Shown: piece by piece, positions 1 through 11,500 of the stretch | How the letters are laid out: each line of letters begins with the position of its first letter | Numbering within the stretch: the stretch's first letter is position 1 | NCBI GenBank assembly: GCA_029851415.1 | Contig: CM056741.1 | Coordinates: forward strand, 144,696,522 to 144,760,521 | Source: Eretmocerus hayati | Lineage: Eukaryota; Arthropoda; Insecta; Hymenoptera; Aphelinidae | Direction: 5' to 3' | Length of the DNA: 64,000 nucleotides | Translations under genes and position numbers: made by a program | Notes under the pieces: generated by a model | What the model was told of the DNA's origin: nothing | What the model saw: only the letters and a program-made list of their open reading frames with translations | Databases searched by the model: none

Positions 1-1210
1 ACCCGTCGACGTGCAGTGTCATTATTCAGTACTATTGCGATCCAAGAAAAATGTTGGTGGAACATTGAGTAACGATCAATTCATGGTTCTAGTAGCCAAC
101 CCACCCACTCTTTCACCAGACGATCATACAACCCACGCACCACCTATCAACACGTCCACCCCCCCCCCGCCCGACCTAATACACAAACACATACACCGAC
201 AATCAACCCTCACCCATTCAACCACCCACCAACCAATTCATCTCCCACCAGACCTCAAAAACTTAACTACCCACAGACAGCCACGGGTTCACCCACCCAC
301 CCACATACCATCTATCCAAACAACCACTCACCCACCCACCCTCTACAGAACCAACCATCCTCCCATATCTATCCAGCTAGCTCGTCGTGCAGTCACCCGT
401 GAAACAACCCACTGACGCACCGACTCTTCCACCAACCCACAAACCCATGCGGCCGCGACCCACCCTCACCTATTCAACCACCCATCGAATGACCGATCCA
501 TCTAACCTGTAGGTGCCCATCTACCAATTATTCCACCCAACACACAACCTCACTTACTTTACCACTCACACCCACCTTTTCACTCACCTACCGGCCCACC
601 AACCAATTTGGGGGGGGGGGGGTTGCATCTTTTTAGCAATCGTGCCAACAGTAACTCAGCGCCCAGCCTCATCGCTACCGCCATCAAACCACCCACCGCT
701 TATCCAATCCATGCACTCGTCAGGTCACCCAACCACCACATATCCAACCACCCGTCTCACCTATCCGCCCCCCCCCCAATACCCTATTCAATCACCCATC
801 AACCCACTTTTCCAACCATCCAATCATCTATCTCTTCATCATCTATCCATCTACCTCTTTATCGACCAATTCACCCACCTACCTCACATCCCCCCGCCAA
901 CCGACTGACCATTTCACTCTTCCACCAACCCAGAAACCCACCCGACCACAACCCACCCTCACCTGAATTTAACCACCCACCGATCCATCGATCCATTCAT
1001 CGTGCAGGTACCCGCCCACCACCCATCCTCGCTTATTGTACACCTCACACTCCCTATTCAATCTCCCAATGACCCACCAATCCATCCATGCCTCGATCCA
1101 TGCACTCCTTAGATCACCCAACCACCACTTATGCCACCACCCGTCTCACTCATCCACCCACCGAACACCCTTTTCAATCACCCATCAACCCACCCCTCCA
1201 TAGATACACC
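1..1210. repeat. CCCA/ACCA-rich minisatellite with higher-order period
   Basis: The whole stretch is made of short pyrimidine-biased words such as CCACCCACC, AACCAACCC and ATCCATCCA with very little G on this strand. A higher-order period is visible. The block around 698-800 recurs at about 1096-1205 (shared words such as ATCCATGCACTC and CAATCACCCATCAACCCAC). The block around 425-520 recurs at about 913-1020 (shared CTCTTCCACCAACCCA). A run of 12 G at about 609-620 and short C runs break the pattern. Proline/histidine/threonine-rich reading frames here are by-products of the repeat. It does not match the common insect telomere word TTAGG. Confidence 0.85.
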
Positions 1211-1785
1211 TACCTTTACCCCTTTTACGTAGGCAACCAGATTGCGGGACCCGTGCGAACAGATTCTGGCTAGTGAGCCAGATTTGAAGAGATTTCATCA
1301 TAATTGTCAATCTTGCTGAAGTTCATATTTTTATTTCTTTTACAAGGATTTTCTCCATACCACCAAGAGACACGCGCTCATCCAAACTATGGGAAGTTAG
1401 ATAAGATTTAATTCTATTGGCGGTTGACTGGGCAAATTTCCGCTGCAGAAGAGAAATACTTTGCGGAGATCTTTGGACATACTTGTCGAGTTGCCGTCGA
1501 ACAGGCGTTTTCCCCTCCAAGATGGCCGCCTTAGGGTGCAGATTTAGCACTGGGTGCATGGGGCCGTGTTCATAATATTGAGTTTCTACCTATACCCGGT
1601 CATCACATGCCCATCGGACGCAATAATGAGTAGACCAGATTCAAGCATAAATGCCCTATGCCAGACTGAGTGAGCTTAGCCGTGAATAATATAAAAGCCC
1701 TAACCCTACCATTGCTAAATCTAGATCCAACAGTAGCCATTTTACGCCTGTTTGCAGGCAACCCGACAACCATGTCCAATCCCTA
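1211..1785. other. unassigned spacer
   Basis: No gene, RNA or repeat that I can support. A 78-residue minus-strand frame at 1323-1559 has no recognisable family signature. The sequence leaves the minisatellite at about 1210 and ends at the TA that flanks the next element. Confidence 0.4.
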
Positions 1786-2134
1786 CACTGTAAAAATTTT
1801 CTAGCAAAATTTTCAATAATGTCGTATTGAAGCTGCGTTTCCGAGACCTTACTGAAAAATGTTCAAAGATTCCTCTTTGAAATTTCAGATATTATATTGA
1901 ATATTGAATACGAAATTATTGAAAATGTCGCCACAAGGCCAAATCAGATTGTATTAAATTTTCAATAATCTTGTACTGAAAAGTCTGCACGGCGTTTTGA
2001 ATGTCTCCACTCCAGAGAAATTTTTAAACAACGGGACGATTGCAAGTTCCGTAATAAATGGAAATAGTCATATCTCAAGTTGCTGAAGAGCTGCGATGCT
2101 CAGTAACAAATTCTGTTACGAAAAATTATTCGGA

Positions 2135-2212
2135 AATTATTGGGATCGAACCGACGCACCTCAGATTAGTAGACTGATCGCTTAACCACTACACCAACGC
2201 AGAGCATGCTTG
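2135..2212 (-). other. tRNA-like block (SINE head or tRNA pseudogene)
   Basis: On the minus strand there is a good pol III B box, GGTTCGATCCC (2152-2142), and an A-box-like TGGTGTAGTGGTTAAGCG (2196-2179) at tRNA spacing. Between them is an anticodon-arm-like hairpin whose loop CTACTAA would give anticodon ACT. The stem closes with a T-T mismatch. The T-stem pairs at only two positions and the acceptor strands do not pair, so this is not a working tRNA. It is best read as a tRNA-derived SINE head or an old pseudo-tRNA inside the surrounding element. Confidence 0.6.
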
Positions 2213-2499
2213 ACAGGGACTTATAAAACCTTTGAATGTGCGATTTGTGTTGCCGAGATCAAATAGTAAGGCCGTAATGAATTTGCCAGATCTAATATAA
2301 GTTTTTTGAATGAATGAGGCTTTCAAAATGAACACTTGCGAGATATTTTCCCATAATTACATGAAAGCCGAGTTAGACCCAAGTTCGACAATCTATCACG
2401 ATTTACGAACCATCCTTGCTTGGTTAAACTGCCTTTACAAAATAAATTTACTGACAAGATCTGCAGGTTTTGCGAGATCGTATTGTGAAAATAGTTAAA

Positions 2500-3235
2500 T
2501 TGAGTGTATCCAATTTGCCCCCATATGTCGATCTTAAGAATGGGCACACGTAGACCTTTCCGATGATTTTTTCTACATTTGAATAATTTCTGCGTTTCCC
2601 AAAAAATTCAAAATGATTTTTCAATTTTTCGTATTTGTACAGCTCAGAAATTACTGACAGTATCACATCCAGTAAAACCGATGTCAAGTTTTTCGAGCTC
2701 TATCGATCTAAACGTACTCCAACGCATTTGATTACTTTTTTCAAACCCTCCAAAATCCGTATTTAGAGTTGCAAAACTTTGATCCAGAGCTATTTCATGA
2801 GCAAATTACGGAGGTGCTCTGTGAAACAAGAAGGCCAACATCGGAGTGTACCCAACATGCCCCCATATGGTTATCTTGAAAGGCCGTAAAGTTACGACTT
2901 TTTTAGTTACGACTTTTTTACCATCCAGGACGTCTTTGTCACGTCGAGATAGGTCGGAAATAGTGGTTTGGACCGGCGAAAAGCTCCAAATGTGGTTGCA
3001 CGGCAATGGAAACGGATGAAAATGGTTTTATGCACTTCAGCGCCAATTTACATAGTTTTCAATTATGGGAGAAGTTGTGTACACACTCCTGTAGAGTCCC
3101 AAAAACTAACAAAAACTTTTTGCGAAAATTGAAACAACTCGTATCCAGTTCGTTAAAGTTAGACGCGCCTCAGCTCATTCTGAAGGTCTTAAGACAAGCT
3201 TTGGAACGAGTTACAGTACGTGGAAAAATATTGAA
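2500..3235 (+). repeat. dispersed repeat family R-A, copy 1
   Basis: This segment aligns with 24860-25262 and with 40025-40290. Shared landmarks include AGTTGCAAAACT, AGGCCAACATCGGAG or its variants, ACCCAACATGCCCCCATATGG (as variants), GCCAATTTACAT followed by a G-rich stretch, and TTGGACCG. Divergence among copies is high (many substitutions and small indels). No coding capacity is visible. Family R-C at 16185 has similar words (such as CTCAGCTCATTCTGAAG) and may be a distant relative. Confidence 0.65.
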
Positions 3236-3871
3236 GTAAGCCAAAGTTATTGAGAAAATGTCTTAATGAGACAAGTTGGGGACACGTACCTTTTTTCTCA
3301 GTACCAAATTATTGATTTTTCATATTCTCGTATGGAATTTTCAATAATTTTTATTGATTAAGCTCTCACGTGCTCATTATCAATCCAATTTCTTTGAAAA
3401 ATAAGGAATTGTGTCGACTTCAAGCGTCAATACGAATATTTTGGAAAATTATTCAATATTCAGTACGATTTTGGTTTCAATACGAATGAAATTTCAATAT
3501 TTTTTTCACAGTGTATTATAAAATTCACTCAGTGAAATGCTGCGAAAGGATAAACGAACGTGAAGTTCTAATTCGATCCGCAAATAGTCGTAATCAATTC
3601 AATAGCTGCTATTTGAGCTGGTACTGATAGCTACTGCTCTGACACGCGTGAGAGATATATCAATAATTCGGTCATGCATATAATTCCACCGGCACCAATT
3701 ACTTTCTTTCAATGGAGTGTCTTTAGAGGGGAAAATTATCGCAGTTCATGTTTGAGATTACTGATGCTCACTTACTTGTATCGTCTCTGTTCTGGATCAC
3801 CAGAATCATTAGAGCTATTGTGTCAATTTTTGAAAATTTTTGATAACTTCCTTGAAAGTTAAAGTGCCAAT

Positions 3872-4937
3872 ATGACTTCAGGGTGTCTTATGCCGTGGTT
3901 CTTCATCACATCTACTCTTTCGCTTGGATTCACAGAAAATCTTGTCGAATTTAGAGGTGGGTGAGAATCAGTTTTAAAACACTTGAATCTTGGGAAATCA
4001 AACATTTTCACTTCAGATAAGTCTGATTATCGACGACTTACGCCATTGACAAGAAGTTGAATCTAATGCCCCCGATTTTCTCATTCTTTTAGGCCTTCCA
4101 AGTTTCTTGGAAAGATCATCTCGCAGCGTGGGGAGCATAGCAACAGCGATCGACGATTACCCGTTCATGGCATCAATTCGTTTTGCTGGAAAACACATTT
4201 GCGGAGGTTCAATACTAACTAAAAGTATTATCCTGACTGCTGGACACTGTGTTGATCCTGAAGATAAACGTGATTTGTGGTACGTCAAAGTGGGTGATGC
4301 AGATATGAACTTCAGAGGCTCGTGGCATAAAGTTGAACGAATGCTGAGACACGACAAGTATCAACGATTTGAATTATCCGAAGATGGCGATCATCAACTC
4401 ATCAACGATGTTGGCTTGATTCAACTTTCGGATCCTATCGAAATTGATAACATGACAACCAAGACGATCGAATTATTTAAAGAGAATAACGATATAAATA
4501 ATTATACGTCCGGGATTTTGACCGGTTGGGGTAACATTCCAGAAGTAGTTCTGCTGTACAAACAAGACACCAAGGAAAATAGCATTCAGTATGGAAAGAC
4601 GAGGAAACTGGAGCCACCCTCAAAACTCAGAGCTGTTGAACTGAATATTGGGACAGAGGATATGTGTGCCTTGATAAATCCAAAAGCGATTTTGGAGAAT
4701 CAGTTTTGCACTCACACCCTAGGAAAACTACCTTGTTCTGGAGATTCAGGCTCGCCTCTTGTAGTAAACGGGAGCCTGGCTGGGATATTTTCGTGGGGTG
4801 ACCTGCGTTGCAACGAAGGATTGAATACAGGTTATTTTACGGATGTAGCTAAGTACCGTAAGTGGATCGACGACTGGGTGCATGAACTTGGATATATGAA
4901 TATTCAAAATTATCAATCAAGCGAGGAGAGAAATTGA
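3872..4937 (+). CDS. secreted S1-family (chymotrypsin fold) serine protease, two exons
   Basis: I join exon 1 (3872-3956) to exon 2 (4093-4937) across a 136-bp intron with a GTGGGT donor and a TTCTTTTAG acceptor. This gives 309 residues. Exon 1 encodes a hydrophobic leader consistent with a signal peptide (core MPWFFITSTLSLGF). The triad is visible: His80 in LTAGHC, Asp134 in NDVGLIQL, Ser247 in GDSGSPL. Cysteines at 65/81, 220/234 and 243/268 fit the three conserved core disulfides, and SWG at 262-264 is the substrate-backbone strand. Two oddities: the expected activation site Arg-Ile-Val-Gly-Gly reads Arg39-Ser-Val-Gly-Ser, and the residue equivalent to chymotrypsin 189 at the base of the S1 pocket is Leu (GKLPCSGDSG), so trypsin-like specificity is unlikely. 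Substrate is unknown; digestive, venom or immune roles are all possible. An AATAAA lies at 5233-5238. No clip domain is seen. Confidence 0.88.
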
Positions 4938-7250
4938 TACTGTACCAAAGAGTCGTATCTTACATATTTGTATCAACCAAATGTGGGGTGTTTCTCATTT
5001 CAAAATTAGGATGAAATATTTTGGTGCCAATATAAATCGTAAAATAGTCGATTTGTCCACGAATCCTTTGTCCAGTCGCAATTCGCGATCTTGAAAGATC
5101 CTCCATGCCCCAAAAATTTTTTCACATCAAACGAATAGTGTGGATGTCTAACTCGCACAATTCATGAGAAATTGAATTTGCAAGTGCAAGCGTTCAAGCG
5201 GGTTCACGTGCGTCCACAGAACCATGTCAAAAAATAAAAGCGGATCAGTATTGAAGTTTGCGCGGCATCTCAACATCTTGATCGAGACAGTCCAGACACC
5301 ACAAAACGTTTACCAGAGCCTGAGATCACAACTTTCTCGTACAATTTGACGCCCTCGGTTGCCAAATTATACAGGGTGCGGTGACTACGGGTGACTATCT
5401 CGGTCATAATAGTCCGAGTGAGTGAAAAGATGAGCTCTAGAATGCGATGGGCTTCTATACACCCATTGTTGCATCTGCCAATTGTTATATGGTCACCCTT
5501 GTCATACACATTCATCCGTCGTGGATCCCCTTCATTCTCGCCGCGCACCGCAGGTCTTCCACATTGTGAAATGGAAAATCGATGCAGACGCAGTCGATCC
5601 CACATGACGTGACTGGGATCGTCTCTAATAATGTATGGATATGGAATGGGGCTGCTGTACCGTCGGTTGGCTGGGTTTGACTCTCCACACTCGTTGCACG
5701 ACGGGGGGCCTGGCATCAAGTCTGCATACTGCACCGGCGAGCGCCCAACTGTTGCAGCTGCCCGTCTGATACCTTCGATGCAGTGGACGTCGGTCATAGG
5801 CACGCACAGGCACATGTATAGTCCTTTAGGGTGGTACCAGCGTTGAAGGGCTGCTCCCGTATAAGTATGTACATAAGTGCCACACTGAACGGTATACACT
5901 CTCTGTCAGTGTATCAAGCACATACTCGAGCATTACTTCTACGATGTACTAAGAGTACGTGCACCGGTCGATGTTTCGATTCGATTCGTCTTTCTGACTC
6001 CGGTATTGTTTATTCGGCCGAAGGGGGGCTCTCTCAGACGGAACAACCATCTGTTTGCATGTGCGTTGAATTTGTTGCGGCGGCGACGGCTATCCTATGT
6101 GTGGCCGGGGTCGTCCAACTCTGGCAGACTCGTTCTTTTGGCGGCGCGCGAAAAAGAATTCAATTAAAATGGTATCCGTAGCAGTGCGGGGCATCGAATC
6201 CCACCAGTAATTGGCTCTCGACTTCGCGGTGTATCTGTGGCGACCAGGACATCACGCGCTCACTGTGTACTGTACAGCTTTGATTTATTTTCATTTGCCC
6301 ATTTCGTCCGATCTCGATCAATTTGTACAACGCCGCACTCGAGCGCCACTATATGTATATACCGTATACTACAGGAGCGACCCCCTCGTCCTTTGTATTT
6401 CCAGTCAATTCAGCCCGTGAGTGATCAGACTTGTATGACTGGAATCGACGAGCCCTGCCATCGATACAGCTTGGAGAGATGCTTTTTTAAGACCCGACGC
6501 GACACAGATGCAATTGCACTGCACTAATTCGTGGATAGTGTTTTTATGCCCGGCATCGGATAGAGGGTACAATATGTACTCATGGGCTAGAATTCTCGAG
6601 GGGGTCGTGCAAATTTGATCTGTACTTTTTTCTTCTCTTTTTCTTTTTTTGACACTTGTGGCTTTGAGTTCGTGCGGTTTGGTATATTGAATTAAAACAA
6701 ATTAAATATACAAGAATAATTTTGGTTTTTGACGCTCTCACACAAGAAAAACTGAATCATTGAATTCATCGAGGAATTCATCACATCTGATATTGCTCAG
6801 TGGAGAACATTCGTTATTTGTCACTCATTGAATGACAAATGAAACGAAATATGAAATTAATCCTGATGGAAAAGAGATCAGGGAGAAAAGTTAGAGCTCG
6901 TAGGAAATGCTTGTGTATCACTTTCTTGAAACACGAACATCTTTTATACAAAAATACATACGACTCCTGGAGTGGAAGGTTTTCATAAAACCACGTCACA
7001 TATTTTCGATTTATCGTGTATCAATACCAATTGATCCCAATTACAGTCATCATGACTGCATTTTCGAATATTACTGTCAAATTGGGTGATTTTGGTACTT
7101 TTTATTTCATTTCGCTCGGCATTCCAACATACATTGACAAAACCCACCTCAATCAGTGTTCAATCGAAATCATACAGTCTCAGCTTTTGATTGACGGGCT
7201 ACAAAGTTCAGTTTGATGTGTCTGAGCTGGAGCTACTACCAGTTGAAGAA
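4938..7250. other. non-coding interval after the protease gene
   Basis: The first part is the probable protease 3' UTR with AATAAA at 5233-5238, about 295 bases past the stop. 5270-6530 is more GC-rich than its surroundings and contains open frames in several phases, the longest 209 residues on the minus strand (5270-5899). None has a family signature and they overlap antisense, so I do not call a gene. 6530-7250 is AT-rich with no structure that I can support. Confidence 0.45.
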
Positions 7251-7500
7251 GTGTACCAAAGTTACACCCTAACCAGGCAACTTTGCTACACTCACTAAAT
7301 ATTCCAATTTTACCCACCACTATTTGAGTGAATCAGTTGGAACCATCCAGGAATCTTGTTTTCTGCCGTTTGGAACATTTTATAACCCCGTGGACCGTCA
7401 CTAGATTCAAAATAAGTCAAAAGAGAGCTGCCATACAGAGTAGAATCGAAGTTACCCCGCCGTAATGCTTCTCACCCAGAGTGGGGTAACTTTGGTACAC
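7251..7500. repeat. inverted pair of a GTGTACCAAAGTTACACC motif, third copy at 8511
   Basis: GTGTACCAAAGTTACACCC starts at 7251. Its reverse complement, GGGGTAACTTTGGTACAC, ends at 7500. A further direct copy, GTGTACCAAAGTTGCACCC, starts at 8511, on the other side of the foldback element at 7580-8228. The three copies look like terminal or subterminal motifs of an older element into which the foldback element was inserted. Confidence 0.45.
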
Positions 7501-7579
7501 TTTTTTATGGTTTTTCCTCCTGTTTTTCATTCATTAAAATCCCAAATGCTGTAAGTACTCCAATGTGACGATGGTTTCT

Positions 7580-8228
7580 AGGGGGTGGCTCACTAGGGAG
7601 TAGCCGTGGCCAATGCCGGCTGATACGGCTAGTTTTGCCGCAAATGCGTGCTACTGCGAGGAACCCACCACAGGTGTAAGTAAACAGAAGTAGCCGAGAG
7701 TGGCCTCGCTATAGCATTTGTGGGGCCGTGTTCTACTCCAAACTACTTTACCGGCGCTAGAAGCTACTTCTGGCTGCTGCAGAGCTTGTGTTGCGGACCC
7801 AACAAGCGACCGACGATAGTTAAATACATAGTAGCTCGAAGTAGCCACGAGTGGTCCGTACAGGGCGAGAGTGGTTGGAAGTAGCCGATATTAGCTGGCA
7901 TTGGAACCCAGCGCAGTACAGCGCTACTCCCTCACCCTGTACGGACCACTCGTGGCTACTTTGAGCTACTATTTGACTACTGTTGGTCACTTGTTGGGTC
8001 GGCAACACAAGCTCTACAGTAGCCAGAAGTATCTTCCAGCGGCGGTAAAGTAGTTTGGATTAGAATATGGACCCACAAATGCTACTCTTACAAATGTCAG
8101 CGAGGCCACTCTTGGCTACTTCTGTCTACTTGCACCTGTGGCGGGTCTCTCGCAGTAGCGCGCGTTTGCCGCAAAACTAGCCGTATTAGCCGGCATTGGC
8201 CACGGCTACTCCCTAGTAAGCCGCCCCT
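7580..8228. mobile_element. 649-bp foldback element with 10-bp target duplication (MULE- or FB-like)
   Basis: Almost the whole element is two inverted arms of about 310 bp that meet near 7905. The outer ends read AGGGGGTGGCTCACTAGGGA on the left and AGGGGCGGCTTACTAGGGA on the reverse-complemented right. The arms stay colinear through GAGTAGCCGTGGCCAATGCC, AACTACTTTACCG and GTCCGTACAGGG. The element is bounded by a perfect direct repeat GATGGTTTCT at 7570-7579 and 8229-8238. A 10-bp duplication, G-rich termini and very long terminal repeats fit non-autonomous Mutator-like or foldback elements. The word GAAGTAGCC recurs within each arm. There is no coding capacity. Confidence 0.85.
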
Positions 8229-8540
8229 GATGGTTTCTTCAGTATGGTGCTAAATGTGGTCGAAATGTAGCGTTATTCACCCGTAGTTCGTTCTAGAACA
8301 GTTCTTGCCAGGTACACTAACAGGACCACTCGCGTATCGGTGCCAAATCAGTATTTCCGGAAAAAGCTTCAATGAACGAGTACAACCATCCACGCGGGAT
8401 CGACGGTGGCTCAACACATTGTTTATGCTTGTGCCAAGAGGGGAGAATAGGTTTCAGAGCCATAGAATCATTCACCTCGCCGAACAAAGCTCCGAACCTA
8501 TTTTTCAAAGGTGTACCAAAGTTGCACCCACTGTACCAAT

Positions 8541-11500
8541 ATTACTCAATTTGACGGTACGGCTATATGAGTATATCCCTCATATATTGTGAGAAAAACT
8601 ATATTCTGGTCAGAATGCAAAATTTGTATAAAAGACTTTGACGAAAGATATGAATTCTTCGTTTTAGTCATGAGGACTTGCCGGAATTCAATTTTTCTCA
8701 TAAAACTTGAGTCAACTATCGATATTGTAAAGAAAGATGAGCAGTAAAAAGAACGCTCACAAGTGCCTTCTGAAATCACTCTGAAATTGCATAAAACTAA
8801 TAAAATTTGCCGTACATCTCTTCAATACGATGCGATAAAAGGCAGCTAGAAACCATGTAACAACCGATCACGCGCGGATAGATGAAAGCTCGAGTGATGT
8901 TGTGACGCATCAAATGGGAGCTTTCGATTTAACGCGTCTTGTGCTCTGATGTATGTCTGGCTCTGCATCAGACACACACACACATCACACCAACAGCGTA
9001 TACTTGCACAATCAATTCAGACGGGTCGCAGGCGTTGGTCTCATGCATACGCAAAACGAGTCGTCGTTGTCGAGGCGCACTATAACGGCGGGAAAAATCA
9101 AAGCTGCTCGCGTCTCTGTCTCTGTGCAAGTCGATTTTGCACTGTAATACAGCTTCACGCGCGCTCAGGCTTGCTGCTTAGGCATCTCGGAGGAGTCATT
9201 ATGCAGCCAACACCGCATACGCTTTCGGACAGGCGCCGGCAATCGCACCGAGCACTTTCAAACTTTACCTCCGGGATGCCAGTCTGTATGCTGCACTTTC
9301 CCTTGCAACGACACTTTTGCATCTTGTTACATGCAACTTGGACACTTTGAAAGAGAATACGGCGTATAGGGACGTAGGTATAGGTATGATAAGAGGTGCG
9401 TCGAATCGGGAGAAGGAATGAGAGCCTTGTGGGTGGCGTCTTACAGCTTTACCGCAGCCGAGCGTATCGAAGAATGGATGAAACGGGTTGTGCAGTGTAA
9501 CGAGGAATATGATTATTGCGCCCGTGAGGGTACCCAAGGCGAACGCATTCGGAGTGAAATCGATTGATGATGAGTAGCAGTTTAGTTAGTTTAAATAATG
9601 TTATTATGGCAAAAATTGTGAAGACTGATTGAAGAAATCTGAAAAACGCAAAATTAACTGATAGTAGCACTCGATACTTCATCTGATTTAAAGAACTTCG
9701 TTCGAGTAATGAAAGAATACTAGTTCCAACATTTCATGATGAATTTCATTAGAAACATGAGCAGACTTCGGATAATTCGTTTCACACTTCAAAGTATGAT
9801 AGCCTGTCGTTCAAATACATTTTGGGCCTGCTAGTAACGGTGAAGCTTTTGCAAGCTTGAAGAGAGTGGTAAAACGCAAAGAAGTAGCGCCGGTGACTTT
9901 TTCTATTTCTCCCGAAATTACAAAAAAAAGAATGTACATATTCCAGTGTTGAGATATTCATTTTATTTTAAACTCTTCAACATTTTTTATGTACTATCTT
10001 ACATAACACCGACGTAGATTGCAATTCACTTCATGGTTGTAAGCTCGAGAGAGCATCTCGTCTGAGATGGAACCGAAATAAAGTTTATCATCCTCTCAAG
10101 TACAGAGCTCATTTCTTTGGATGGAAGTCGACTTTCTTTCCCACATCGACGCCACAACTTTGCGCAATTTCGCTTGGCTATCTGCATTTCAAGCTATACG
10201 ACTCAGGAACTGTTGGGAATTTCTTGAAAAATATTTTCACCTTTGTGACCATCAAACACAGAGTAAATGTTGCGAGTTCGTTGTCAGACAACACATCAGG
10301 ACGGTCCAGCGCCGCGCCAAAGACGTAATTTCTCAAGTCGACCTCCCTTGCAGTGGCGCATCATTTACCCCGATTCACCCTCGACATACACACCTCAGAG
10401 TGAGTACCCTAGAGCTTGTTTTCGTCGTTGACGTGAATGATATCGGGGGAAGCAGAGAGCTCGAAGCTGTAGGTGTCATCCCGCATCGTCCGAATACAAA
10501 TGCTCGCCGTTATCGCGGGCGATTTCGCCCCGGTGCGAACTAATGCATGATTTATTTGCGAATTTTTCTAGCTGACACCGCTGCAATAGGAGCAAACGAG
10601 TCCACACGGTCGACCTCTCCAAATGCAAAGAGTCGCATCACAGTCTCTCAGAGTGCGCTTCGAAGGATATGACGGCTTCAGTCGCAGCACAGTGGCGAGG
10701 TCCTGCCTCAGGATATCCGTCGCGAGTGGGGCTTGCAAGAGTGGCTTCATGCTAGCTCTCTTCTTCTTTCTTGCCACGATAAATTTTGCGCCTTTTTTTA
10801 TTCGCGCGTCCCGTTGCCGTTGCCCGTCCAGCTCTCAGCGTGGCTCGCTGCACTGATGACTTTCTTTCCACGCGCTGGGCCGCAGCTTGACTCGCAGGCT
10901 CTCATTCTCATCTCTCTGGCGTGCAGCTATTTCGCTTTTTTATAGCGACAATGTGCCACAGTGAGCCAACTCTACTCTGTTCGTCCTCTATGATGGTGAT
11001 GGTCGTCCTTGGCGTTGTCGTCGTCGTCGTTGTCGTAATATTCGCGGCGCGTGAAGCATATTTTCTCGACTTATTTCATCACGCCGACACGAGCGAGTGT
11101 ATTATCACTGATGACGCCCCGGACTAGAACGGATTTTTGCCAGTTTTACCCAATGTAGGGTTGGTGCGAGACGAGACTGGATTTATAAGAATTATAGCAT
11201 CATTGTTGCGTCTCGTCGTCGTGGTTGTGGCTCCTTCGCGTGACCGGGCAGAATATATGCGATCCTCTATATGGATAAAAGGGTTGTTGCCCTTTGTAAG
11301 CTCGACATTCATAATTTCTCTTTCAAGAGACCAAATTGATACCTAATCATTTTGAATATGGCTCTCGATTCGATTTGAAATGTATAAAATTATTGTTTGT
11401 TGTTTGAAGGTTTGAACGCGTAGACGCGAGAAAGCTAAATGATGATGGTGATACCAAAATGAGATGTTTTCTTGTAAGAAATTATGACTGATGTGAAAAT

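Larger units (their letters stand above)
1786..3513. mobile_element. TA-flanked DNA element with CACTGT termini (Tc1/mariner-like, non-autonomous)
   Basis: The left end reads CACTGTAAAAATTTT. The right end, read on the minus strand, is CACTGTGAAAAAAATATTG, so the termini are inverted repeats. Both ends are flanked by TA (1784-1785 and 3514-3515), the duplication typical of Tc1/mariner-type elements. Inside the termini, imperfect copies of TATTGAAAATTTT occur in both orientations on each side (about 1790-1990 and 3290-3510). No transposase frame is visible. The interior carries a tRNA-like block at 2135-2212 and a dispersed repeat at 2500-3235, so it is a composite. Superfamily assignment rests only on the TA and the termini. 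Confidence 0.65.

Noticed and set aside
513..1072. Pro/His-rich frames of 131 and 154 residues
   Set aside because: They are translations of the CCCA/ACCA minisatellite in two overlapping phases.
2135..2212. functional tRNA-Ser(ACT) gene
   Set aside because: Acceptor strands do not pair, the T-stem pairs at only two positions and the anticodon stem has a closing mismatch.
5270..5899. 209-residue minus-strand open frame
   Set aside because: No family motif, overlaps open frames on the other strand, lies in a GC-rich patch where long frames arise by chance, and no splice or start context supports it.
10121..10543. 140-residue open frame as a gene
   Set aside because: ATG start and reasonable composition, but no recognisable domain, splice context or conservation evidence available.
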